Of a stretch of DNA of 8,296 bases, positions 1 to 7,633 are shown one piece after another. Positions within the stretch are counted from its first letter, which is position 1. Each line of letters begins with the position of its first letter. The stretch covers positions 1 through 8,296 of the forward strand of contig JABUUX010000099.1 in the NCBI GenBank assembly GCA_021442965.1. The letters are read 5' to 3'. The notes below the pieces were generated by a model. It was given only the letters and a program-made list of their open reading frames with translations. It was not told the origin of the DNA and ran no database searches. Source of the DNA: Treponema sp. (GTDB lineage: Bacteria > Spirochaetota > Spirochaetia > Treponematales > Treponemataceae). The position numbers and the translations under genes are program-made.

Positions 1-2
1 AA

Positions 3-248
3 GATGCTTTAATAAAAAAGGAAAATCAATTCGAAATTCAATTATTTCTAAATGAATTATCTGACAGAGATTCTTTTATAATAAAATCGCGCATTGGATA
101 TAATGCCGAAAAACCGTTATCATTAAGTGAAATCGGTAAAATTTTAGGACTCTCAAAAAGTGCAATTAGAGAAATTGAAAATAAAATAAAACTAAAAGCA
201 CTCAGATGGAAAGGTGGAATTCTTAACGAAACATATAAAGCTGCATAA
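3..248 (+). CDS. Sigma-70 family RNA polymerase sigma factor, C-terminal region 4 (5' partial)
   Basis: The open frame enters from the left edge and runs 81 codons to a TAA at 246-248. The translation contains a region 4.1/4.2 pattern: an 'LSDRDSFIIKSRIGYN' segment comparable to the 'LTPREAKVLRMRFGI' segment of housekeeping sigma factors. A helix-turn-helix follows, 'LSLSEIGKILGLSKSAIREI' then 'ENKIKLKAL', matching the '-35' recognition helix layout (E-IG--LG-S---IR-IE-K---KL). In the family this domain contacts the promoter -35 element and the beta flap of RNA polymerase. The upstream regions 1-3 lie outside the window, so I cannot say whether it is RpoD-, RpoS- or FliA-like; the linker length and spacing look more like the RpoD/RpoS group. 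The protein ends 'NETYKAA' shortly after the HTH. The gene is convergent with rodA, with five bases between the stop codons. Confidence 0.85.
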   Translation, partial: DALIKKENQFEIQLFLNELSDRDSFIIKSRIGYNAEKPLSLSEIGKILGLSKSAIREIENKIKLKALRWKGGILNETYKAA

Positions 249-253
249 AAAGA

Positions 254-1915
254 TTAATGAAGTTCTTTTTTGAAATAGTTGATATTCATAAGAATTCCTG
301 CACAAATCATAGCAGTTAGAAGAGAAGAACCACCGTAAGAAAGAAATAAAAGCGGTATACCGGTACAAGGCATCATTCCCATCAACATTCCAATATTTAT
401 AAAAAAATGGAAAGCATAAGTTGCTAAAATTCCAGAAGCTATATAAGTACCATAAATATTATGATTATGGCGTATAATAAGAATAATTCTTATAAAGAGA
501 AAAAGGTATAGAAGTAGAACAGTAAGAGCACCTATAAACCCAAATTCTTCAGAAAGAATACCAAAAATAAAATCAGTTGACTGCTCAGGAAGCCAGCCGT
601 TATGACTTTGTGTCCCTTGTAAAACGCCACGTCCAGTAAGCATTCCAGCCCCAATAGCAATTTTACTTTGATAAATATTCCACCCTGCTCCCTGTCTATC
701 ATACTCAGGTTTTGTGAAGATAATCAGACGTTTCATCTGATAGCCTACTCCGTCATGCCAGTATCCACCGATTCTTTTGCCATTCCAATTTTCCGGAAAT
801 TCAAGCCATTTTGAAGGATGTTTTAATAAATCACCAGCAATAAATTTTATAGCTGTAAATTTTGGAATTCTTGAATCAGGGGTAGTACTTAAATATTTCT
901 TCTTAGCAGTTTTAGAAATTTTTTCAGGTTTTTTCCCAGCTTTGGAGGCAATTACATTCAGTTCTATTTCTGAAACTTTTCCATTTGCAATATTAATGAA
1001 ATCTTCTGTTTCAATATTGAGTTTTTTTGCATTCTTTTCATTTAGAGCTTGAGCAATTTCATAATTTGGATGAGTCGAAGAAAGACCTGTTAAAATTTTC
1101 TGTGCAAACATAGATAATATAAGCGAAACTGTTATACATAAAAAAGTGTAAGATATCCAGTAAAAATATTTTTTTCCATGGAAATAACTTCTAATTACTG
1201 CAGAAATTATTGAAACAGAACCACAGGATATTATCAAAACAATTCTAAGTTTAAAATCTCCCAAAATCATTATTGGTTTATAAGGAACATCAGGAATAAA
1301 TCGATTATAAACAGGTAAAGTTGCAAACAAAAGAGTAAGTAACAGAAATGAAAGTTCAAACACTAAAAATCTTGCAGGAACCCCAGCCATAAATGCCATA
1401 ACAAGAAATATTGGAAAGTAAACAGAAGCCGTTCCTAAATCTGGCTGAATAAGAATAAGCGCCATAGGAAGAAGCATAATTGCATTTCCTATAATAAACC
1501 TAGAAAGACCTGAATCATTTTTTGAATCTTCCAGGAATTTAGCTAAATAAAAAATAAATATAATTTTTCCAAATTCAGAAGGCTGAACTCCAAAAGAACC
1601 AATACCAAGCCAACTGTGAGCTCCATTTACTTTTTTACTTACCAATCGAGTAATAATAAGAATCAAAAGAAGTCCAAGATATAAATAAAAAGAATATCTT
1701 TTAATTCTTCTGTAATCTAAAAAAACAATGATTATGATTGATCCAAGACCTAGACATGCAAAAAAAATCTGTTTTAAATATTGAGTGTCATTAATAATAC
1801 CTTTTGAAGTGAATCGAGCAGAAAAAATAAACAATATTCCAGCTGCAGTTAAAAGTAAAACAGAAATTAAAATACCAAAATCAAAAAGATTCAAAACTTC
1901 CGATTTTTCTTTCAT
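254..1915 (-). CDS. rodA: RodA, SEDS-family peptidoglycan glycosyltransferase of the elongasome, with a large internal insertion
   Basis: RodA polymerises lipid II into glycan strands in the cytoplasmic membrane as partner of PBP2, the adjacent upstream gene. Family motifs are clear: QPSE at residues 111-114, QPDLGT at 157-162, QSKIAIG at 416-422 followed by G-G--GTQS, LPEQSTDF at 442-449 with the conserved essential Asp at 448, and GIPLLFLSYGGSS at 519-531. About ten core membrane segments can be read (near 12-32, 47-66, 73-90, 115-129, 138-156, 162-178, 183-201, 458-482, 489-513 and 522-545). The protein has 553 residues, whereas typical RodA is about 370-430. The excess lies between the segment ending near 200 and the YQMKRL motif at 392-397: two further hydrophobic stretches (about 222-243 and 250-272), then roughly 115 mostly polar, Lys/Glu-rich residues. 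An even number of added helices would keep the usual topology, with the polar part outside the membrane. The ATG start is 2 nt after the pbp2 stop and has a good ribosome binding site. FtsW is the alternative, but the PBP2/MreBCD neighbours favour RodA. Confidence 0.95.
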   Translation of the reverse strand: MKEKSEVLNLFDFGILISVLLLTAAGILFIFSARFTSKGIINDTQYLKQIFFACLGLGSIIIIVFLDYRRIKRYSFYLYLGLLLILIITRLVSKKVNGAHSWLGIGSFGVQPSEFGKIIFIFYLAKFLEDSKNDSGLSRFIIGNAIMLLPMALILIQPDLGTASVYFPIFLVMAFMAGVPARFLVFELSFLLLTLLFATLPVYNRFIPDVPYKPIMILGDFKLRIVLIISCGSVSIISAVIRSYFHGKKYFYWISYTFLCITVSLILSMFAQKILTGLSSTHPNYEIAQALNEKNAKKLNIETEDFINIANGKVSEIELNVIASKAGKKPEKISKTAKKKYLSTTPDSRIPKFTAIKFIAGDLLKHPSKWLEFPENWNGKRIGGYWHDGVGYQMKRLIIFTKPEYDRQGAGWNIYQSKIAIGAGMLTGRGVLQGTQSHNGWLPEQSTDFIFGILSEEFGFIGALTVLLLYLFLFIRIILIIRHNHNIYGTYIASGILATYAFHFFINIGMLMGMMPCTGIPLLFLSYGGSSLLTAMICAGILMNINYFKKELH

Positions 1916-1917
1916 AT

Positions 1918-3810
1918 TTAGTCTCTCCTTACTTCAGGTCTTCCAAGATATCTTTCCATATGCAAAGCATCATAAGCTTCCTCATATGTTTGATTTTCAA
2001 AAATCCCCTGCATAATTATACAAGTTGCATAAGGAGCCCACCATTCCCACTTATTTACGGCTTCAACAATTGTTGCAATACAAATTCTTTCTTCTGGAGG
2101 TGCATCGGAAGGTGCATAAGCTACAAGCCATGAATGCCAGTGACTTTCCTCTGAATTTTTATATTTATCAACTTCTCCTGTTCCTGTTTTACAGGCTACA
2201 GGTACTGATAAAAGTTCCATAGGAAACTTTGCTGAACCGTCAGTGGCTGTGTATCTTAAATATGTCTGTAATTCAAGCCAAACGTCTTCATCAATTCCTT
2301 CTGGTTTTAATAAAACTTCCGGTTGAATTTCTTCTATAATTTCATTGGTAATAGGATCTCTAACTTCTTTTAAAAGGTGAGGTTTGTAAATTACCCCACT
2401 ATTTGAAACCATAGCAATCATATCAGCAAGTTGTAAAGGAGTTGCAGTCAAGTCCCCCTGACCAATTGAAGCAGAAATAGTGTCCCCACCAACCCATTTT
2501 GAATGTCTGGTTCTTTCTTTCCAAGTTGGAGTTGGTACAAGACCTGAGGCTTGGGTAGGAAGATCAATTTGTGCACTATGACCTAATCCAAATTTTTCTG
2601 CATATTGAGCAATTTTTTCAATACCAAGGTAATCTCTACCTATCGTATAATAATAAACATCACATGATTGTGCCAAAGCCTCTTTTAAATCCATCCACCC
2701 CTGACCATATTTTACCCAACAATGATATGCACGGCCTCCATACAGAATTCTTCCCGTACATTCAATTTTTTGTTTTGGAGAAAAAGTTTTTTCCTGTAAA
2801 AGTGCTGTAGTCATAACAATTTTAAAAGTTGAAGCAGGAGGATAAGTGGTCATAACAGCTCTATTCAAAAAAGGTTTATTTTCATCTCTGTTTAAAGCTT
2901 CATATTCTTCTGAAGCAGTTTCACGATTAAATAGATTAGCGTCATAAAATGGATATGATACCATAGCAAGTACTTCACCTGTTGAAGGTTTTAAAACAAC
3001 GGAAGCCCCAATTCTTTCTCCAAGTGTTTTTTCTACTAATTCTTGTATTCTTGAATCAATTGTAAGTACAAGATTTTTTCCACTCTGAGGTGGATCTATT
3101 TCAGGGGTTTCCGAAATAATACGCCCTCTAACATCAATTGTCTGGCGTTCCTGACCGGGAATTCCTTGAAGAAGATGTTCATACTGTTTTTCAATTCCAG
3201 TTTTACCAATTTGTCTTTGACGGTCATATCCATAATTGTACATTTGAGTATGTTCATCTTCTGTAATATCACCAACATATCCAATTATATGTGAAAGAGA
3301 TCCTGTTCCCAAATAGTTTCTAATTGGTTTAGATTCCCAAGAAACTCCTGGTAAATCGTTTATGTTTTCTGCTATATTAGAAACAACAGAAAAAGAAACG
3401 TTAGATTTAATTGTAACTGCGGTAAAACTTCTGTCACTAACTTTTGCCTTTTTTAACTTATTATCTATATCGGTTTTTTTTATACCTAAAAATTTCGAAA
3501 GACGCTGTGCTACACTGTCATAATGACCTTTAGGAATTTCTCCGGGAGTAAGTGTTATTGCATAACTTTCAGTATTTACAACTAAAGGTAAATTTGCATT
3601 TCTGTCAAAAATCTCTCCACGGTGAGCTGGAATAGTTTTTGTTTTACTGGAAATCTTTGCAGACTGATTTCGATATTTATCACCATTTAAAATTTGCATT
3701 GAAAAAAGTTTAAAAACATAAATTGAAAACAATACAATAATAATAAGAAAAAGAATGAGGAGTTTCTTTGTTATATCAGGATTATTTTCCTCATTTTCAT
3801 TAAATGGCAT
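1918..3810 (-). CDS. mrdA: Penicillin-binding protein 2 (class B elongasome transpeptidase)
   Basis: This D,D-transpeptidase cross-links lateral-wall peptidoglycan and works as a pair with RodA. The protein has 630 residues, normal for PBP2. It has a short cytoplasmic N-terminus, one membrane anchor at about 16-36, and a pedestal domain starting with the HRGEIFDRN motif (63-71). The transpeptidase domain carries all three active-site motifs: S-T-F-K at 327-330 (nucleophile Ser327, Lys330) within YPPASTFK, S-C-D at 382-384 in the SxN position as in many PBP2 proteins, and K-T-G-T at 541-544. Cys351 and Cys364 lie in the C-x12-C stretch between motifs one and two seen in a number of PBP2 homologues. 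The family is a target of beta-lactams. The ATG overlaps the end of mreD by 11 nt and has a GGAGG ribosome binding site; rodA follows after 2 nt. No truncation or missing catalytic residue is apparent. Confidence 0.96.
   Translation of the reverse strand: MPFNENEENNPDITKKLLILFLIIIVLFSIYVFKLFSMQILNGDKYRNQSAKISSKTKTIPAHRGEIFDRNANLPLVVNTESYAITLTPGEIPKGHYDSVAQRLSKFLGIKKTDIDNKLKKAKVSDRSFTAVTIKSNVSFSVVSNIAENINDLPGVSWESKPIRNYLGTGSLSHIIGYVGDITEDEHTQMYNYGYDRQRQIGKTGIEKQYEHLLQGIPGQERQTIDVRGRIISETPEIDPPQSGKNLVLTIDSRIQELVEKTLGERIGASVVLKPSTGEVLAMVSYPFYDANLFNRETASEEYEALNRDENKPFLNRAVMTTYPPASTFKIVMTTALLQEKTFSPKQKIECTGRILYGGRAYHCWVKYGQGWMDLKEALAQSCDVYYYTIGRDYLGIEKIAQYAEKFGLGHSAQIDLPTQASGLVPTPTWKERTRHSKWVGGDTISASIGQGDLTATPLQLADMIAMVSNSGVIYKPHLLKEVRDPITNEIIEEIQPEVLLKPEGIDEDVWLELQTYLRYTATDGSAKFPMELLSVPVACKTGTGEVDKYKNSEESHWHSWLVAYAPSDAPPEERICIATIVEAVNKWEWWAPYATCIIMQGIFENQTYEEAYDALHMERYLGRPEVRRD
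1924..1930 (-). promoter_or_regulatory. Ribosome binding site of rodA
   Basis: AAGGAGA lies in the last codons of pbp2, 8 nt upstream of the rodA ATG at 1915. It fixes the rodA start and shows that rodA is translated from the pbp2 transcript. Confidence 0.75.
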
Positions 3811-4351
3811 TAAGGTTATTATCCTCCGTTGGGTGAATAGCCAAAGAATTAATAAAAAACTTCAAAAATCTAAAAATAAAAGGCGAAAGTAATGTATTAA
3901 AAATAAATTCAAACAGAAATTTCATTGAAAAGATTCCTGTAGGTGTAATTGTAGTATAAAAAAAAGAAACAATCCAAATAAAAACATGTTTTATTAATGT
4001 TGCTGTCCCTATAGAAATTATAGGAACCAGAACAGAAGACAAAACTATATTTTCAGAAAAAATACCATACAGATACCCGATTATCGTCCGAATAATACAG
4101 TTTAATCCAAATGGTGCTCCTGTTATAAAATCAATTGTCATACCAGAAGCAAAGCCTGAAAGTTCTCCATAAGTTTTCCCATTAAGTAAAGAAAGGAATA
4201 CAGAACAAATTAGAACAATATCAGGAACAACAGGAAGAATATAAATATTTGCTAGAATAGCACTTTCAATAAGGGCAGCACAAAAAATAATAATTAAAGA
4301 AATAATAAAAGATTTTCCTTTATTCATCAGATTGCCATCCATTTCTGTCAT
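3800..4351 (-). CDS. mreD: Rod shape-determining protein MreD
   Basis: This small integral membrane protein, 183 residues from the first ATG, is almost entirely hydrophobic, with five or six predicted membrane segments (about 13-35, 38-57, 62-82, 104-130 and 143-170). The family pattern is recognisable: VVPDIVLICSVFLSLLNGKT (41-60) followed by YGELSGFASGMTIDFITGAP (61-80), i.e. the PD-xL plus G-GF--G---D---G-P core of MreD, and a late N--LSP motif (152-156). MreD binds MreC in the Rod complex. The longest reading starts at 4351 and overlaps mreC by 32 nt. ATGs at 4342 (Met4) and 4327 (Met9) are alternatives. Met9 begins 'MNKGKSF', the usual layout just before the first membrane helix, and has a GGATGG 7 nt upstream, so it may be the real start with an 8-nt overlap. 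Family assignment is firm; the start is not. Confidence 0.9.
   Translation of the reverse strand: MTEMDGNLMNKGKSFIISLIIIFCAALIESAILANIYILPVVPDIVLICSVFLSLLNGKTYGELSGFASGMTIDFITGAPFGLNCIIRTIIGYLYGIFSENIVLSSVLVPIISIGTATLIKHVFIWIVSFFYTTITPTGIFSMKFLFEFIFNTLLSPFIFRFLKFFINSLAIHPTEDNNLNAI
3822..3827 (-). promoter_or_regulatory. Ribosome binding site of mrdA (pbp2)
   Basis: GGAGGA lies within the 3' end of mreD, 11 nt before the ATG at 3810. It is the best Shine-Dalgarno match in the cluster and supports a start that overlaps mreD by 11 nt. Confidence 0.7.
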
Positions 4352-5201
4352 TTAATTCTTTTGTATTTACAACAAATACAATTTCAAGTTTTGAAAAATC
4401 AATGATTGGTGTTAATTCAATATTAAGAGAAGAATTGTAATCTATCGCTGTGATTTCTGAAATAGATCCTATCGGTATATCACGCATATAATTATCATTT
4501 TCTCCGGAAGTGACTATTACATCACCGTAATGTAAAGAATCAATTGTTCGCTTTCTGATATATTGCATAGAAAGGGGAAGATCAGGATCTCCACGACCAG
4601 AAACAAGACCAATTTCTCTTGTGTTTTGTACTCTAGAAGAAACAAGACTGTTAATATTATAAACAGGCATTACCTGACATGTAAAAGGAGCAACCTCTAC
4701 AACTTTACCTACTAGCCCCTGTGCTCCATTTTGAAAAGCAACTACGGGCATATTTTTACGAATACCATTTACACTACCCTTATTTATTGTAAGATAACTG
4801 TAAAGATTATCTAAATCTCTGGAAATAATCTGACAAGGAATATTCTTTTCCTGCATTTCCATAGAGAAGCCAAGCTGTTCTTTTAATCGTTCATTTTCTT
4901 TCCTGATATCTGCATTTGATCTTTGCATTTGTTCGTAATTTTCAAGTTGTTCAACAAGCAAATCATAATCTTTTTTTAATTGTTTTAATTCTTTTGCGGA
5001 ATTAAAAGTGTTCCTTGTACCTCGTGTAACAAAAACAATGGCTTTTTCACAGGATGAGTAGATTGTAAAACCAATTTTTTTAAAATTTAGTACAAAACTT
5101 CTGGAACTGAAACCCAGAAAAAAACATGAGCCTATAACGAGAATTACTAATAAAAATTCAGGCAATTTAAACTGAAAAGAAAAACGTGGTTTCTTAAACA
5201 T
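4320..5201 (-). CDS. mreC: Rod shape-determining protein MreC
   Basis: MreC is the extracytoplasmic scaffold that links MreB/MreD to PBP2 and promotes the active form of the transpeptidase. This 293-residue protein shows the standard build: a short basic N-terminus, a single membrane anchor at about 14-31, a coiled coil at about 66-112 (ELKQLKKDYDLLVEQLENYE, then RKENERLKEQL), and a C-terminal beta-barrel domain from about 120 to 280. Family signatures include INKGSVNGIRKNMPVV (139-154), GLVGKVVEV (162-170) and VTSGENDNYMRDIPIGSI (230-247). The length is normal for the family. The start lies 13 nt after the mreB stop; the upstream sequence has only a weak purine-rich AAAAAGA and no strong Shine-Dalgarno, so translation may depend on coupling to mreB. 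Its 3' end overlaps mreD. Confidence 0.95.
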   Translation of the reverse strand: MFKKPRFSFQFKLPEFLLVILVIGSCFFLGFSSRSFVLNFKKIGFTIYSSCEKAIVFVTRGTRNTFNSAKELKQLKKDYDLLVEQLENYEQMQRSNADIRKENERLKEQLGFSMEMQEKNIPCQIISRDLDNLYSYLTINKGSVNGIRKNMPVVAFQNGAQGLVGKVVEVAPFTCQVMPVYNINSLVSSRVQNTREIGLVSGRGDPDLPLSMQYIRKRTIDSLHYGDVIVTSGENDNYMRDIPIGSISEITAIDYNSSLNIELTPIIDFSKLEIVFVVNTKELNDRNGWQSDE

Positions 5202-5214
5202 AAATCTTTTTCTA

Positions 5215-6249
5215 TTAGCTTAAACTATCATAGATAGATCTGTCAGCAGACATATCTTTAAATAATTCAAATGCTTGACCGGCTCCAAGAGCAACACATT
5301 CCAATGGACGTTCTACAAGAATTACAGGAACATTTGTTTCTTTAGAAATAAGACGAGGTAATTCTCTAAGCATTGAACCTCCACCTGTCATTACAATACC
5401 ACGTTCGATAATATCTGCTGCCAGTTCTGGAGGTGTAAGACCAAGAACAGCTTTTACTTCTTCAACAATTTTGGTAACAGGTTCTTTAAGGGCTTCTCGT
5501 ACCTCAACACTATCAATTTCCAATCTCCTTGGAAGTCCGGTAATTGCATCAACACCTTTAATTTCCATTTTTTCAATTGCTTTTTCTGGAGCTGCTGATC
5601 CAATCTGTATCTTTATACTTTCAGCAGCCTTCGTTCCAATTCTTAGGTTATGAGTTGTTTTAACATGATTTACAATAGCTTCATCAAATTTATCACCACC
5701 AACACGAATAGAATGAGTAACAACCATTCCACCTAATGAAATAACAGAAACTTCTGTAGTTCCACCACCAATATCACATACCATATGACCTGCTGGTTCG
5801 TAAATAGGAATTTTTGCACCAATAGCAGCAGCAAGACTTTCAGCTATTACTTCAACTTCTTTTGCTCCTGCATTAAGGGCTGCTTCAATTACAGCTCTTC
5901 GTTCTACTTCTGTAATACATGAAGGTATACCAATTTTCATACGAAGAGATTTAACCAGCTTATGTTTTGGTGTAATTTTGTTTATAAAGTATTTAATAAG
6001 TTTTTCACAGGAGTCGATATCCGCAATAACTCCATCTGCTAATGGTCTTATAGCAAGAATATTTCCAGGAGTTTTATCCAGCATACGTTTAGCTTCAGAA
6101 CCAACGGCAACAATTCTTTTTGTTCCTTTTTCTACGGCTACTACAGAAGGTTCATCAATTACGATTCCTTTTCCACGGACATAAATCAAAGTATTACATG
6201 TACCAAGGTCAATACCAATATCAGTTGAAAATCTGTCAAAAAATCCCAT
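5215..6249 (-). CDS. mreB: Rod shape-determining protein MreB (bacterial actin)
   Basis: MreB polymerises with ATP into membrane-bound filaments that orient the elongation machinery. The 344-residue length is typical. Actin-fold nucleotide motifs are intact: phosphate-1 loop GIDLGTCNT at 12-20, connect region with [15 protein letters not shown] (107-120) and the [10 protein letters not shown] segment (136-145), phosphate-2 loop [11 protein letters not shown] at 159-169, and the adenosine motif [11 protein letters not shown] at 284-294. The N-terminus [10 protein letters not shown] matches the short membrane-binding start seen in many MreB proteins. The ATG is 10 nt past the stop of the TPR gene, and an AGGGGA ribosome binding site partly overlaps that TAG stop, which suggests translational coupling. 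It is the first gene of the contiguous mreBCD–mrdA–rodA block. I see nothing unusual in the protein itself. Confidence 0.98.
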   Translation of the reverse strand: MGFFDRFSTDIGIDLGTCNTLIYVRGKGIVIDEPSVVAVEKGTKRIVAVGSEAKRMLDKTPGNILAIRPLADGVIADIDSCEKLIKYFINKITPKHKLVKSLRMKIGIPSCITEVERRAVIEAALNAGAKEVEVIAESLAAAIGAKIPIYEPAGHMVCDIGGGTTEVSVISLGGMVVTHSIRVGGDKFDEAIVNHVKTTHNLRIGTKAAESIKIQIGSAAPEKAIEKMEIKGVDAITGLPRRLEIDSVEVREALKEPVTKIVEEVKAVLGLTPPELAADIIERGIVMTGGGSMLRELPRLISKETNVPVILVERPLECVALGAGQAFELFKDMSADRSIYDSLS

Positions 6250-6255
6250 TTATTT

Positions 6256-6261
6256 TCCCCT
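6256..6261 (-). promoter_or_regulatory. Ribosome binding site of mreB, overlapping the upstream stop codon
   Basis: AGGGGA lies six bases before the mreB ATG and shares bases with the TAG stop of the TPR gene (6260-6262). Ribosomes terminating on the TPR gene would therefore cover this site, which points to coupled translation. Confidence 0.7.
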
Positions 6262-7228
6262 ATTTTTTATTTTCAGATAATTTTTTTAATGCGCCCGAAT
6301 GATTAGCCTGCAATTTTAATGTTGCCCTCCACTCAGAACGAGCTTTTGCAAGATTTCCCTGCTTCTCATATATTACACCAATTCCGTAATGTGCGTCAGT
6401 AGAATTTTCATTAATTTGAAGAACTTCTGCAAATTCTTTTTCTGCATCAGTAAAATTTTGTTCTTCTAAGTAAATATTTCCTAAAATAATATGACTTTTT
6501 TCTCTTAATGCTTCATTTTCACATGATTTTATTACTCTGAATAGATACTGTTTACTGGAATTATATTGTCCAGTTTTCATATACTGTTCAGCTATTGAAA
6601 CAAGAAGATTATCTGATTCTCGTGTCAAAAGAGATTGTGAAAATGCAGCTATACTTTCAGTTGGCATATCCAATGCTGCATAACTCATACCTAAATATTC
6701 ATAAATATCATCAGCTGCATAACCAAAGGCTAAAGCTTTATTTAAATATTCTACAGTTAAATCTGCATAATAATTGCCGGAAATTCTATTTTTATAAAAA
6801 TACGCTTTACCAAGCATATAAAAAATTTGCGGTTTTGTTTTCTCTTTAGCAGAATATAAAGCTTGTCTTAAAGAATTTATACACTCTTCCAAATAACTTT
6901 GCATAAGAGCAGAATCTGTTTGAGAAACAGCAGTATAAAAAGAGGCATAACCGTAATATATTAAGGCTGTATTGTTAAATGGATCTGAATCTAGAATTTC
7001 CTTTCCGTCTTTAATTATTAGAAGATAACGGTTATCGTCCTTACTATTCCAATATTTTTGCAATGTTTTTGTAGAAATTCTTGAATTCGAAAAACGTATA
7101 ATAAAAAATACAGAAAAGAAAATAATAATACCAAGTATAACAGTCCCTGCAAATCCAAGGAGGATGTTTCTTAAAAGATGACTTTTTTTCTTTGCTAAAC
7201 TTTCATTCTTTAATTCGTATTGCTTCAT
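6260..7228 (-). CDS. Membrane-anchored tetratricopeptide-repeat (TPR) protein upstream of mreB
   Basis: This 322-residue protein of unknown specific function has a lysine-rich cytoplasmic N-terminus (1-20) and one strong hydrophobic segment at about 21-45 (an uncleaved anchor; no lipobox seen). The rest is helical repeats, presumably extracytoplasmic given the positive-inside rule. TPR-like units are visible at about 175-207 (Y-YLGMSYAALDMPTESIAAF), 208-240 (more degenerate), 244-277 (ILGNIYLEEQNFTDAEKEFA) and 278-311 (YGIGVIYEKQGNLAKARSEW). Weaker ones lie between 85 and 172. TPR arrays act as protein-interaction scaffolds. Because it sits 10 nt before mreB in the same direction, a role in the Rod complex or envelope assembly is a reasonable inference, but not shown. 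The ATG is only 12 nt from the 3' end of rnpB and lacks a recognisable Shine-Dalgarno; no other in-frame Met occurs near the N-terminus, so the start is retained. Confidence 0.85.
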   Translation of the reverse strand: MKQYELKNESLAKKKSHLLRNILLGFAGTVILGIIIFFSVFFIIRFSNSRISTKTLQKYWNSKDDNRYLLIIKDGKEILDSDPFNNTALIYYGYASFYTAVSQTDSALMQSYLEECINSLRQALYSAKEKTKPQIFYMLGKAYFYKNRISGNYYADLTVEYLNKALAFGYAADDIYEYLGMSYAALDMPTESIAAFSQSLLTRESDNLLVSIAEQYMKTGQYNSSKQYLFRVIKSCENEALREKSHIILGNIYLEEQNFTDAEKEFAEVLQINENSTDAHYGIGVIYEKQGNLAKARSEWRATLKLQANHSGALKKLSENKK

Positions 7229-7240
7229 TTTCTATAAAAA

Positions 7241-7628
7241 CAGGCAGGAAATAAGCCGGGTTCTGTAGTCTAAAATGACTGATAATCATCTATCCAAAAC
7301 ACCTGTTACCAGATGTCTTTAGCAGTCTACCCGCAGTTTATAGTCCGGAAAACCAAACTGCTGCTTAACTTTACTCCAAATGAGGTTTACACATTGTTTT
7401 TGTTACCAAAAACACGGTAGTCTCTTACACTACCATTTCACCCTTACCTGTCTTCCAGGCGGTATATTTTCTGTTGCACTATCTGTCACCAAGGGGTTAT
7501 ACAGTAAAACTGTAACTTCCACTTGTTGCCCGGTTATTACCCGGCATTTTTTCCGGCGGAGCCCGGACTTTACCTCACATTACATTTCTATCATCAGAAA
7601 TATAATGTGCGATTATCTGTCCTGCCTG
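7241..7628 (-). ncRNA. rnpB: RNase P RNA, bacterial type A
   Basis: This is the catalytic RNA that removes 5' leaders from pre-tRNAs. The ends are set by helix P1: nine bases at 7620-7628 pair perfectly with 7241-7249 (sense CAGGCAGGA / TCCTGCCTG). Universally conserved elements are present in order. These are CR-I, GAGGTAAAGTCCGGGC, at about 7561-7576; CR-II, GTGCAACAG, at 7471-7479; CR-III, GGTAAGGGTGAAA, at 7436-7448; and CR-V, AGACTACAGAACCCGGCTTA, at about 7252-7271. CR-I and CR-V form P4. Helices I can pair by eye are P2 (7611-7617 with 7281-7287), a 14-bp P3 hairpin (7576-7609), P12 (7416-7434), P13 with a GUAA tetraloop (7396-7413), a P15 hairpin (7333-7361) and P18 with a GUAA tetraloop (7299-7316). 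P13 and P18 with GNRA loops fit the type A fold. The 388-nt length is normal. The gene lies 5 nt after the zinc-ribbon stop and 12 nt before the TPR start. Confidence 0.97.
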
Positions 7629-7633
7629 ATAAT

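Noticed and set aside
247..270. Possible bidirectional terminator: AAAAAGA pairing with TCTTTTT around a 10-nt loop.
   Set aside because: The stem is seven pairs with one G-C and a large loop, too weak to call; A and T runs are common in this AT-rich window.
1006..1134. A stretch of the RodA insertion (about residues 290-335, ending ANGKVSEIELNVIASKAGKK) faintly resembles an XRE-type helix-turn-helix.
   Set aside because: The match is by eye to a short pattern, the segment is predicted to be extracytoplasmic, and no recognition helix signature is convincing; it is most likely chance.
7236..7240. TTTTT tract directly after the rnpB P1 3' strand as an intrinsic terminator.
   Set aside because: The 3' strand of P1 pairs with the far 5' end rather than a local hairpin, so it is not a normal intrinsic terminator; the tract is short and followed at once by the TPR start.
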